A program made the translations under genes and the position numbers. Shown one piece after another: positions 55,069 through 63,297 of a DNA stretch of 64,000 nt; positions within the stretch are counted from its first letter, which is position 1; each line of letters begins with the position of its first letter. The stretch lies in assembly GCF_027925525.1 (NCBI RefSeq), contig NZ_BSDJ01000009.1, positions 124,001 to 188,000 of the forward strand, given 5' to 3'. The notes beneath the pieces are model-generated. The model saw only the letters and a list, made by a program, of their open reading frames with translations, had not been told where the DNA came from and made no database searches. This DNA is from Paenibacillus tyrphae (GTDB lineage: Bacteria; Bacillota; Bacilli; Paenibacillales; NBRC-103111).

Positions 55069-56376
55069 TCATTTCGGGATATACACGATCTGCCCTTCGG
55101 ATACTTCATTATCTCCAAGGCGGTTGTATAGCGCGATTTCGCGAGGGTTCAGATCGTAGCGCTTGGCGATGGATTCCAGTGTCTCTTCCTTTTGCACGAT
55201 ACATAGCCGGAGCCTTTTGAATCCTTGCTCTTCGCCTTTGGAAGTGAGCAGCAGGTTTTTCCATTCCACCTTCTCCGCCACGGACTCCGATTCTTCCCCA
55301 AACGTTTCTTCCGGATCGCGCTTTTCCTTTTGGGAAGAGCCGGGGTTAAACAAGTTGGATAGTCCGAACGATTTGTAAAGCGGTGCGGGCGCCGAAAGCG
55401 GCTCGGGCGTTTTTTTGCTGCCGACGCCTACCTTCAGATCTTTATCCGTCGTTGCGGTCGGGTTAAGATCACCGAAGGATTGTGCGGTCGGGGCTTCTTT
55501 CGTTTTTTGCGCTTCCTGCGGCTTTAAAGTCTCCGGACCTTTCGACGGTTCCTGAACAGACAGCGGAGCCGGATTTACATTCGACAAAGGCTGCGGGATG
55601 TTCTTCTGAGCCTCTTGCTGCACGTACGGCGCTGGCTGCGGAATGTTCTGCTGAGCCTCTTGGTGCACATTCGGCGCTGGCTGAGGCACATTCTGCTGGG
55701 CCGCCTGAAACACATTCGGCGCTGGCTGAGGTACATTCTGCTGGGCCGCCTGAAACACATTCGGCGCTGGCTGAGGTACGCTCTGCGCCTGCGGCCCCGC
55801 AGGCAGCTTGCTCGTCGGCTCCACCCTCTCGCTTCGCAGCTCCCAAGATTCCGTTTCAGCCGGAGCTTGGTCCGCCGAATCGAAAAAGCCGGAAACGTCC
55901 CCGAATGCCCCATCCGTCGCCCCCGCAAGAGGAACCGTATGCGGATCGCGCGCTTCGTGAACGAACACCACTTCGTTTTCCGTTTCCCGCCAAGCCTCCT
56001 GGGCCGCATCCGACACGAGCTCCAGACCAGCGAGCGACAGCACTCCCGTAATGTTCAAGCTGCGGGATGACAGCAGATCGACGTCGAAGTTTTCGATCTC
56101 GACGGCGATATCCTCCATCCGCTGAACCCGGTTCATCGGAAGCGTAATCTCTACCGGTATCAGATGCTCCAACGTCTGATCGCTGCGGCCCAGCTCATCG
56201 ATAAAGGTCCCGGTCAAAAACAGATTACCGCGAAGCAGGGCTTGGTCCCCTTGCGGAATGACCTGAATATGGGGAACAAGCTCCACCCCCTCCAAGTCTT
56301 GAATGCCGATCGCCCCTTCGGACAAATGCACACGCTCGTAAATGTCGAAGCGTAATCCGTTATGCTGCGTCGTCAA
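55069..56376 (-). CDS. spoVID: SpoVID-like coat morphogenetic protein with C-terminal LysM
   Basis: SpoVID drives coat encasement and recruits SafA in B. subtilis. 435 residues from TTG 56376, 7 bases after GGAGGGAGGA; this aligns with the B. subtilis start, whereas the longer frame does not. N-terminal domain (about 1-135) with LRFDIYERVHLSEGAIGIQD and IPVEITLPMNRVQRMEDIAV is the encasement domain. A disordered centre contains five 15-residue repeats of VPQPAPNVFQAAQQN type (about 198-270). A LysM module ends the protein (about 386-433, VQKEETLESIAKRYDLNPRE). It lies upstream of valS, as in B. subtilis, but without ysxE between them. Confidence 0.92.
   Translation of the reverse strand: MTTQHNGLRFDIYERVHLSEGAIGIQDLEGVELVPHIQVIPQGDQALLRGNLFLTGTFIDELGRSDQTLEHLIPVEITLPMNRVQRMEDIAVEIENFDVDLLSSRSLNITGVLSLAGLELVSDAAQEAWRETENEVVFVHEARDPHTVPLAGATDGAFGDVSGFFDSADQAPAETESWELRSERVEPTSKLPAGPQAQSVPQPAPNVFQAAQQNVPQPAPNVFQAAQQNVPQPAPNVHQEAQQNIPQPAPYVQQEAQKNIPQPLSNVNPAPLSVQEPSKGPETLKPQEAQKTKEAPTAQSFGDLNPTATTDKDLKVGVGSKKTPEPLSAPAPLYKSFGLSNLFNPGSSQKEKRDPEETFGEESESVAEKVEWKNLLLTSKGEEQGFKRLRLCIVQKEETLESIAKRYDLNPREIALYNRLGDNEVSEGQIVYIPK
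55579..55785 (-). repeat. 45-bp repeats in spoVID
   Basis: Five 45-bp units coding VPQPAPNVFQAAQQN; the first two are nearly identical at DNA level, while the later ones diverge (HQEAQQN, QQEAQKN, PLSNV). Confidence 0.88.
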
Positions 56377-56527
56377 TGTAAATCCTCCCTCCGTAATTCC
56401 TGCCTTTTCCACAGAATCCCGCATCGGCTCCGGCGAGTTCGAAATTCTGATATAACCATAAAAAGATAGATGGCCCTATGCCTTCGTCTCTACAATTTAT
56501 ATGGCTTCAGGGGAAGGAGCATGACTA

Positions 56528-57400
56528 CTATTTTTTCAATCGCTCATTCAGTGCAGCAAAGTCCGGGGGCCACGGGGAATGCACTTCGATGCTCTCGCCG
56601 CTCCACGGATGGGGAAACGTCAGCCGCTCGCCATGCAGCGCCTGTCTCTCCATGCCCTCGCTTCGTCCGCCATACAGCGTGTCGCCGATCAATGCATGGC
56701 CCAGATGGCTTAGATGAACGCGGATTTGATGCGTCCGGCCGGTTTCGATCCGGAGCCGCACAAGCGTCGCGGAACGATAAGACTCCACGACCTCGTAATG
56801 GGTGACGGCCCGCTCGCCCCCGGGAGAGACGCGCCGTCGCGTCGCGTGATGCCGGTCCCTGCCGATAGGGGCATCCACACAGCCCCGGTTCGGAGAGAGA
56901 CGCCCGTGCACCAGGGCCACATAAGTCCGCTCAACCTTTTTCTCCCGCATCGCTTCGTCTAATCGGACCTGCGCCCATGGACACTTGGCCATCAGCACAG
57001 GACCGGTCGTATCTTCGTCAAGCCGATGAATGTGCCGGGGCCGGCACGACTGCCCTGTCGACTCCAGATGCCAGCCGACCGCATGGAGCAGCGTTCCGCC
57101 CTCCGACTCCCGGGTCGGATGCACCTTCATCCCGGCCGGTTTATCCGCCACGAGGCAAAAGTCGTCTTCGAACAATACTTCTATCCCCGTCCATTCCGGC
57201 ATATATTGCAGCGATTCCTCGGGGAACAGCCGCAGCAAAATGCGGCGTCCCTGGATTTCGATGCCCGAGGCGCCCCAGAGCTTCTTTAGCGTCCGCTCGT
57301 CGATCGCATCCGGCAGAAACGCCTTCACTTCCTCGAAAGTCGAAGGCACGGCGTTCGCCGTCCATTCCAGCCACTGGCCTTTGCGCCGACATGCGGTCAT
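56528..57400 (-). CDS. RluA-family pseudouridine synthase
   Basis: Isomerises uridine in rRNA or tRNA; target unknown. 290 residues from ATG 57400 (AGAGG upstream), overlapping the stop of the small gene before it as ATGA. Catalytic motif HIHRLDEDTTGPVLMAKC (about 122-139) holds the essential Asp; it has TTG where most RluA enzymes have TSG. Also seen: LVADKPAGMKVHPT (about 84-97), RLRIETGRTHQIRVHLSHLG (about 217-236), and IGDTLYGG. The N-terminal ~70 residues resemble the RluD/S4-like extension but without a clear S4 motif. Confidence 0.9.
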   Translation of the reverse strand: MTACRRKGQWLEWTANAVPSTFEEVKAFLPDAIDERTLKKLWGASGIEIQGRRILLRLFPEESLQYMPEWTGIEVLFEDDFCLVADKPAGMKVHPTRESEGGTLLHAVGWHLESTGQSCRPRHIHRLDEDTTGPVLMAKCPWAQVRLDEAMREKKVERTYVALVHGRLSPNRGCVDAPIGRDRHHATRRRVSPGGERAVTHYEVVESYRSATLVRLRIETGRTHQIRVHLSHLGHALIGDTLYGGRSEGMERQALHGERLTFPHPWSGESIEVHSPWPPDFAALNERLKK

Positions 57401-57564
57401 GGCAGACGCCTCTTGGATTGCCCCGCTACGGATGCTGCCCGTTTCTTCCGGCGTCCCCATTGCAACCATGCCGTCAGAACGATTCCTGCAAACAAAATGA
57501 AAAACACGCCCGCCACAACGATCAATTCGAGCGTGGTACCGAATAGGCTGTACCGATTTAACAT
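57397..57564 (-). CDS. Small single-span membrane protein
   Basis: 55 residues from ATG 57564, 8 bases after GGAGG. One membrane helix (about 12-34, LELIVVAGVFFILFAGIVLT) followed by a basic cytoplasmic tail (WGRRKKRAASVAGQSKRR). Its stop overlaps the start of the pseudouridine synthase, so the two are probably translated together. I do not recognise the family. A longer in-frame start at 57624 is open but has no ribosome site. Confidence 0.7.
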   Translation of the reverse strand: MLNRYSLFGTTLELIVVAGVFFILFAGIVLTAWLQWGRRKKRAASVAGQSKRRLP

Positions 57565-57670
57565 GAGCGCTTCCTCCAATGTATAGCTTATGGTCATTCT
57601 ATCAATCCTTTGCGGCGAACGCAAAGCGGTTACAATGCCAATTCCGCCGGATCTTACAATCTAGCGAAAG

Positions 57671-57700
57671 TTGTTAAATCTTCTTTTCATATGATAGAAT
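57671..57700 (+). promoter_or_regulatory. Promoter of the phosphodiester glycosidase gene
   Basis: TTGTTA and TAGAAT with 18-base spacing, 70 bp before the start. Confidence 0.5.
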
Positions 57701-57769
57701 AGCATAGGAAAAAAGCAAAAAAAATTCGACACGAAATGCCTTAATTTACGCATGGGAGAGGTTAAAACA

Positions 57770-59494
57770 TTGAGCAGGGCTCTGCAAGCGATACGACATT
57801 GGAGTAATTGGAAAAAGGCGCTTTTTTATTTCACAATGTTGACTTTTTTAACGTCCAGCTTTTTATTCCTGACCCCGCCGGGAGGCCAGATCAGAGAGTG
57901 GCTCGCGGAAACGGTCATTACGACGCAGCACCGGAGCTGGGCATGGATTTTCGTCGGTGCGGAGCAGCGCGATTTGATGGTCAAGCGATTGCAGGACTTC
58001 AACGAGGAAGCCGCGCGCGAAAAGCAGGATAGCAGCTTGATCAAAATTCGCAATCATCAGGGCAAAGCTCGTTCGATCGATGAACTGATTAAGGTCGAAG
58101 ATATATCAGGAAAATTTTGGCAAGGCAAAAAGATGTACGTCTATGATCCAAAGACGATTCGTGTCATGACGCCTCCCAAGTCCGGAGAAGGCGAGAGAAT
58201 CACCTCGATGGTCAAGCGTACAGGAGCCGTGGCCGGCGTCAATGGCGGCGGTTTCGACGATCCGGAAGGTCTCGGGAACGGATTTGCGGCGTTCGGCGCC
58301 ATTATCTCCGGCGGCGAGGTCATTTATACGGATCAGGACGGCAGCATTCCGCAGCACATCGTCGGCTTTACCAAGGAAGGAATTCTCGTCGTCGGAAAAT
58401 ACAATATTTTCGAGCTGCGCGAGATGGGCATCTCGGACGCCGTTTCGTTCCACCCGCGTCTGATCGCCAACGGCAAGCCTCTGATTACAAGCGGCGACGG
58501 CGGCTGGGGCCGCGGACCGCGAACGGCTGTCGGACAAAAAGCGGACGGCACCGTTATATTCATCGTTATCGACGGACGGCAGGCGCACAGCGTAGGCGCG
58601 ACGCTTAAGGAAGTGCAGGACCTTCTGCTGGAAGAAGGCTGCGTCAATGCAGGCAACCTGGACGGAGGGGCCTCGTCCGAGCTCGTTGTCGACGGGGAGC
58701 TGCTTACCAAGCCATCGAGCCGTTACGGCGAGCGCAGATTGCCTAATGCATTCCTGGTCTACGACGATCCGACGTCGGTTAAAGCGGACCGCGTCTGGGA
58801 CGGCATCGACAAAATCGATGCGGGCGGCTCTTACGACCACCCCGACTTCCTGCGCGAGCAGGCCGAAAAGAAGGCCAAGCAGCAGCAAAACCCGACACCG
58901 TCTACCAAGACGGATGCGGACAAGACGAAGACGGATACCGATAAGACAAAGACGAAAACCGATACAAAACCGGAAACAAACAAGCCGGCTACGAATAAAC
59001 CGGAAACGAACGATACGGGCAAGACGGGCACGGAGAAAGGCGAAAACGCGAAACCCGGCGGCAATGCAACCAAAGAGCCGGGTACCGAAAAGCCTGGTGT
59101 TCCCGGCACAGGAACTAATTCCGGTTCGGGTACGGGAACGGCAGATCACGGCAAGCCGGACGGCGGCCAGGGCAATTCGCCGCCGACGGGCACGGGTAGT
59201 GGGTCGGTAACGCCGAACGGCGGCACTTCCGGCCAAGGAGGAACCGGCAGCGGGGCTGCAGGCTCCGGTTCTTCCCAAGGCAGCGGTACGGCAGGAGGAG
59301 GCGGGAACGGTTCTACGGGAACCGCACCGAACTCCTCCGCCGGAGCCTCGGCCCCAGGAACCGGCAGCGGCACACCAACCAAGACGACCGAGAAATCGAC
59401 CGAGACGACTACGCCGACGCCACCTCCTCAGCAAAATCAAATGCCTAACCAACCAGCCTCGGGTACGGCTGTACCGCCGGCCAAAACACCATGA
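57770..59494 (+). CDS. Phosphodiester glycosidase (NAGPA) family protein with long low-complexity tail
   Basis: 574 residues from TTG 57770, 7 bases after GAGAGGT; an ATG 18 bases earlier lacks such a site. A signal/anchor helix (about 16-36), then a NAGPA-type domain (about 115-335) with GAVAGVNGGGFDDPEGLGNG, RGPRTAVGQKADGTVIFIVI and GCVNAGNLDGGASSELVVDG, the family hallmarks. Homologues release N-acetylglucosamine from phosphodiesters or act on exopolysaccharide and teichoic-acid-like polymers; the substrate here is unknown. From about residue 370 to the end the chain is disordered: Lys/Thr/Asp repeats (TKTDTDKTKT), then Gly/Ser/Thr/Pro. No LPXTG or SLH anchor was seen. Confidence 0.88.
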   Translation: MSRALQAIRHWSNWKKALFYFTMLTFLTSSFLFLTPPGGQIREWLAETVITTQHRSWAWIFVGAEQRDLMVKRLQDFNEEAAREKQDSSLIKIRNHQGKARSIDELIKVEDISGKFWQGKKMYVYDPKTIRVMTPPKSGEGERITSMVKRTGAVAGVNGGGFDDPEGLGNGFAAFGAIISGGEVIYTDQDGSIPQHIVGFTKEGILVVGKYNIFELREMGISDAVSFHPRLIANGKPLITSGDGGWGRGPRTAVGQKADGTVIFIVIDGRQAHSVGATLKEVQDLLLEEGCVNAGNLDGGASSELVVDGELLTKPSSRYGERRLPNAFLVYDDPTSVKADRVWDGIDKIDAGGSYDHPDFLREQAEKKAKQQQNPTPSTKTDADKTKTDTDKTKTKTDTKPETNKPATNKPETNDTGKTGTEKGENAKPGGNATKEPGTEKPGVPGTGTNSGSGTGTADHGKPDGGQGNSPPTGTGSGSVTPNGGTSGQGGTGSGAAGSGSSQGSGTAGGGGNGSTGTAPNSSAGASAPGTGSGTPTKTTEKSTETTTPTPPPQQNQMPNQPASGTAVPPAKTP

Positions 59495-59527
59495 TCGTTT
59501 ACATAAATCTGTAGTAGCATTACACAA

Positions 59528-59581
59528 ACAAACGGACGGCACGTTCCCCTCCTTCGGGAGTGGACGTGCCGTCCGTTTTTA
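59528..59581. terminator. Bidirectional terminator glycosidase/hemL
   Basis: A long stem ACGGACGGCACGT with ACGTGCCGTCCGT, inner CCCTCC/GGGAG, and T-runs outside. Confidence 0.9.
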
Positions 59582-59583
59582 CA

Positions 59584-60885
59584 TTATAGCTGCTTGAGCG
59601 CTTGGTAATGTGCCTCGATCGTCGCCTCGATATCGTCGTCGGAGTGCGCCGCCGAAACGAACATGCCTTCGAACTGGGAAGGCGGAATGCTGACGCCGTA
59701 GTCGAGCAGCAAACCAAAATACCGGTTGAACTTGGTCAAATCCGATTGTTTCGCGGTTTCGTAATTGGTTACCCGCTGGTCGGTAAAGAACGGGCAAACC
59801 ATGGAGCCGATTCGGTTGATCGTCATCGGAACGCTCAGTTCCCGGGCATTTTGGAGCATTCCTGCTTCCAGACGGGCGGACTTGCGTTCCAGCTCTTCAT
59901 ATACGCCGGGTGCTCCCAGCAGCTTAAGTGTCGCATACCCTGCAGCCATCGCCAGCGGGTTCCCGGATAACGTTCCAGCCTGATAAATCGGGCCTGACGG
60001 AGCAATCCGCTCCATGATCTCCCGTTTGCCTCCGTATGCTCCAACCGGCAGCCCCCCGCCGATAACTTTGCCCAAACAGGTAAGATCCGGCGTAATGCCA
60101 AATCGCCCTTGCGCGCTGTTCAAGCCTACGCGGAAGCCGGTCATGACCTCGTCAAAGATCAGCAGACTGCCGTAGGAAGACGTGAGCTCCCGCAATCCTT
60201 CCAAGAATCCGGGAAGCGGCGGTACAACGCCCATATTTCCGGCAACCGGCTCCACAATAACGGCGGCAATGTCTTGGCCGAAATGCTCGAAAGCCATCCG
60301 TACCGAATCCAGATCGTTGTAAGGGACCGTAATCGTGTTGGCCGCTACGCTTTCAGGTACGCCAGGGCTATCCGGCAGTCCAAGGGTGGCCACCCCGGAA
60401 CCCGCTTTGATCAGCAGCGAGTCGGCATGGCCGTGGTAGCAGCCTTCGAACTTCAGGATTTTGCTCCTTCCGGTATAGCCGCGGGCAAGCCTGAGCGCGC
60501 TCATTGTCGCTTCCGTCCCGGAGCTGACCATCCGTACGAGTTCGATGGAAGGCATTCTTTCGATCACCAACTTCGCCATCTCGGTTTCCAGTTCCGTCGG
60601 TGCACCGAAACTCGTACCAAGCTCCGCAGTCCGTTTGATCGCTTCGACGACCTCCGGGTGGGCATGTCCCATAATGAGCGGGCCCCACGAGCCGATGTAA
60701 TCGATAAATTCGTTGCCGTCGATATCGAAGACGTGCGAGCCGCTCCCTTTATGCATATACAGAGGAGTCAATCCAACCGATTTAAACGCGCGAACCGGAC
60801 TGTTGACTCCGCCCGGAATCACTTGCTTCGCTTCCTCGAACGCCCGCGCCGAACGCGCATCGGAACGTTTTCGCTGATCGTTCAT
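59584..60885 (-). CDS. hemL: Glutamate-1-semialdehyde 2,1-aminomutase
   Basis: PLP enzyme making 5-aminolevulinate, the first tetrapyrrole precursor after HemA. 433 residues from ATG 60885 (GGAG 8 bases upstream; an in-frame GTG 9 bases earlier is weaker). [17 protein letters not shown] (about 22-38), [33 protein letters not shown] (about 120-139), and the PLP Lys in [17 protein letters not shown] (about 267-283). Last gene of hemE-hemH-hemY-hemL, 16 bp after hemY. Confidence 0.97.
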   Translation of the reverse strand: MNDQRKRSDARSARAFEEAKQVIPGGVNSPVRAFKSVGLTPLYMHKGSGSHVFDIDGNEFIDYIGSWGPLIMGHAHPEVVEAIKRTAELGTSFGAPTELETEMAKLVIERMPSIELVRMVSSGTEATMSALRLARGYTGRSKILKFEGCYHGHADSLLIKAGSGVATLGLPDSPGVPESVAANTITVPYNDLDSVRMAFEHFGQDIAAVIVEPVAGNMGVVPPLPGFLEGLRELTSSYGSLLIFDEVMTGFRVGLNSAQGRFGITPDLTCLGKVIGGGLPVGAYGGKREIMERIAPSGPIYQAGTLSGNPLAMAAGYATLKLLGAPGVYEELERKSARLEAGMLQNARELSVPMTINRIGSMVCPFFTDQRVTNYETAKQSDLTKFNRYFGLLLDYGVSIPPSQFEGMFVSAAHSDDDIEATIEAHYQALKQL

Positions 60886-60901
60886 CCATTCCACTCCTAA
60901 C

Positions 60902-62347
60902 CTATTTTGAGGATAACTGCAGCCGCTCCGTCATTTCCTTGGCCGCTTCCTTGCCTTGACGAATGCAGTCCGGCAGCCCGACGCCATGAAACGCGCCTCC
61001 GGTAATCAGCACGCCCGGCATTTTGTCTGCCAAACGCTGCCGTACCCCGCGTATAAGGTCCAGATGACCTACCGGATACTGAGGCATGGAATGCATCAGC
61101 TTCGTCATTTCCGTAAACAAAGGCTCTGCCGTAATCCCCATAACTTCCTTCAAATCGTGCCGTACCGCGCGGATGATCTCATCCTCCGACATGTCCTGCC
61201 AACGTTCGTCACCGGAACGCCCGATATAGCAGCGCATCAGCACTTTGCCGCTTGGCGCGGTGTGCAGCCATTTTCTGGACGTCCACGTACAGGCGGTAAT
61301 GAAACGCCCTTCCCGTCTCGGGACGAGGAAGCCCGAACCGTCAAGTTCGCGTCCAAGCTCTTTCTCGTCAAAGGCGAGAATCACGTTGGCAACCGACACG
61401 TACTCGATCCGGTCCAGCTCTTTGACCTCAGGGACCGACGAGCCGAGCAGCTTGGAGATGCCGTGAGCCGGCAGCGCCACGATCACCCCGTCCGCTTCCT
61501 CTACCGAACCGTCTTCGCGGATCACGCGGTATACGTCGTCGGCCCGCTCGATCCGGGCCACTCCGCATTGCTTGACGAACCGCACGTTGTCGAGCGCATC
61601 GATTAAGCCGTGAACGATCGTTTCAAGCCCTTCCTTATAGGAAAGAAACATCGTATTGCGCGCCACCTCGGGAAGCGTACGGCTTTCTTCGCCGCCTGTC
61701 TTGCGGTTCTTCATCATGCCGAGGATCAAGCTGCGATGCTTCTGCTCAATCGCATGAAATTGCGGGAAGGTCGCCCGCAAGCTCAAATTGTACGTATTGC
61801 CCGCATAAATGCCCGCCAGCAGCGGCTCGGCGATCTGACCGAGCACTTCCACACCTAGCCTGCGCTCCAGGAAATGCCCGAGCGATTCGTCCTCGGGCGA
61901 CGTCCGTTTCGGCAGCACTAAATCCATGGCCGCCCTGAGCTTGCCGCCCAATGACAGCAGTCCCGTGCGCATGAACGGCCCCATTTGGGTCGGTATACCG
62001 AGCATCAAGCCGGGAGGCATCCGGTGCAGCTTGCCGCCGGACAAAATATACGTTTTCCGGGAGTCCGGATTCATGCCGGTCAATTGATCCTCTAAGCCTA
62101 ATTCGCGAGTCAGCTCGACCATTGGAAGCTTGCGGGCCAGGAACGAATCCGGCCCCTTCTCAATGACGAACCCGTCGCGCTTCAGCGTTTGAATTTTGCC
62201 CCCGAACGAATCGCTCTTGTCCATGATGGTAATTTTCAACGGGGCAGCGGACGTCTCGATGCTTTGCTTTAAGTAAAAAGCGGCGCTCAAGCCCGTGATC
62301 CCGCCGCCAATAATCACCACATGTTTCGGACTTCGGTTCTCCTCCAT
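60902..62347 (-). CDS. hemY: Protoporphyrinogen/coproporphyrinogen oxidase
   Basis: FAD oxidase of haem synthesis; in Firmicutes the natural reaction is coproporphyrinogen III to coproporphyrin III (CgoX). 481 residues. Dinucleotide fold [17 protein letters not shown] (about 10-26), substrate-binding [11 protein letters not shown] (about 64-74), and the C-terminal [20 protein letters not shown] (about 446-465). ATG 62347 has AGAGGG upstream, 4 bp after hemH. Soluble, no membrane segment. Confidence 0.95.
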   Translation of the reverse strand: MEENRSPKHVVIIGGGITGLSAAFYLKQSIETSAAPLKITIMDKSDSFGGKIQTLKRDGFVIEKGPDSFLARKLPMVELTRELGLEDQLTGMNPDSRKTYILSGGKLHRMPPGLMLGIPTQMGPFMRTGLLSLGGKLRAAMDLVLPKRTSPEDESLGHFLERRLGVEVLGQIAEPLLAGIYAGNTYNLSLRATFPQFHAIEQKHRSLILGMMKNRKTGGEESRTLPEVARNTMFLSYKEGLETIVHGLIDALDNVRFVKQCGVARIERADDVYRVIREDGSVEEADGVIVALPAHGISKLLGSSVPEVKELDRIEYVSVANVILAFDEKELGRELDGSGFLVPRREGRFITACTWTSRKWLHTAPSGKVLMRCYIGRSGDERWQDMSEDEIIRAVRHDLKEVMGITAEPLFTEMTKLMHSMPQYPVGHLDLIRGVRQRLADKMPGVLITGGAFHGVGLPDCIRQGKEAAKEMTERLQLSSK

Positions 62348-62351
62348 CGTA

Positions 62352-63296
62352 TCAATCCCTCTCGGTCTGTGTATAGACGACGTCGCTCAACGTTTCCATA
62401 TACAGCGGATCGGTATTGAGCGAGCGGGTGCGTTCCAGCCGCAGTCCGAGCTCCCGTGCCGTCTTCTGCGCTTCAATATCGAGATCGTACAGCACTTCCA
62501 GATGATCGGATACAAACCCGATCGGACAAATCAGCACATGCTCCGCCTGCTTCTCTGTTTTCACGGTGTGCAGGACGTCGAGAATATCGGGCCCAAGCCA
62601 AGGCACGCCGGTCTGTCCGGCGCTCTGCCATCCAAATTGCCAATGGGTAATGCCGCATCGCTCGGCTATCGCTTTGGACGTTTCCAATAGCTGATCAGGG
62701 TACGGGTCTTTCATTTCTAGAATTTTTTCAGGCAGGCTGTGCGCGGTAAAAATCACTTTGACATCGTCCTTCGCCACGCCCTCGAATCGGTTCAAACCTT
62801 CCTCCACCCGCTGCACAAGCGCTTCGATCAGCGCCGGATGAAGGTGATAGCTCTTCACAAAACGCATCGAAAGCCCAAGCGAATCCGCCTTCTCTTGGGC
62901 GCGCTTGATGTAGCCGCCTACGCTCATGACCGAATAATGCGGTGCCAGGACGACCCCAACGGCTTCCGTTATCCCATCCTGCACCATCCGCTCCACACCG
63001 TCCTCAATGAACGGAGACGCATGCTTCAGTCCTTGATAGCATACGAACGTCGTATCCGGGTATTTCTCGTTTAGCCGGGCTTCCAGCCCTTGCACCTGCT
63101 TATCCGTATTTTCCCGAAGCGGGAAAAAGCCTCCTACAATCGCTTCGTAACGATCCGTCAAATCCTTAAGCTGCTCTGGAGTCGGAGGATTCCCGCGACG
63201 AATATGCGTATAATAAGCTTCCACTTGATCGAGGCTTTCCGGCGTTCCGTAAGACATGACCAGAACACCGATCCGTTTTTGCTGCGTAACGCTCAT
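62352..63296 (-). CDS. hemH: Ferrochelatase (coproporphyrin ferrochelatase)
   Basis: Inserts Fe2+ into coproporphyrin III (CpfC reaction in Gram-positives). 314 residues from ATG 63296, one base after the hemE stop; GTG 63305 in the same frame would overlap hemE. GVLVMSYGTPESLDQVEAYY (about 10-29), FTAHSLPEKIL (the conserved His, about 184-194), WQSAGQTGVPWLGPDILDVL (about 230-249), and CPIGFVSDHLEVLYDLDIEA with the conserved Glu (about 265-284). Confidence 0.96.
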   Translation of the reverse strand: MSVTQQKRIGVLVMSYGTPESLDQVEAYYTHIRRGNPPTPEQLKDLTDRYEAIVGGFFPLRENTDKQVQGLEARLNEKYPDTTFVCYQGLKHASPFIEDGVERMVQDGITEAVGVVLAPHYSVMSVGGYIKRAQEKADSLGLSMRFVKSYHLHPALIEALVQRVEEGLNRFEGVAKDDVKVIFTAHSLPEKILEMKDPYPDQLLETSKAIAERCGITHWQFGWQSAGQTGVPWLGPDILDVLHTVKTEKQAEHVLICPIGFVSDHLEVLYDLDIEAQKTARELGLRLERTRSLNTDPLYMETLSDVVYTQTERD

Positions 63297-63297
63297 G

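Noticed and set aside
55482-56051. 189-codon plus-strand frame rich in HSAL and AGPPE repeats
   Set aside because: Antisense shadow of the spoVID repeats.
58106-59542. 478-codon minus-strand frame
   Set aside because: Antisense to the glycosidase; the low-complexity tail gives long open frames on both strands. The product is an Arg-rich nonsense pattern and it runs through the terminator.
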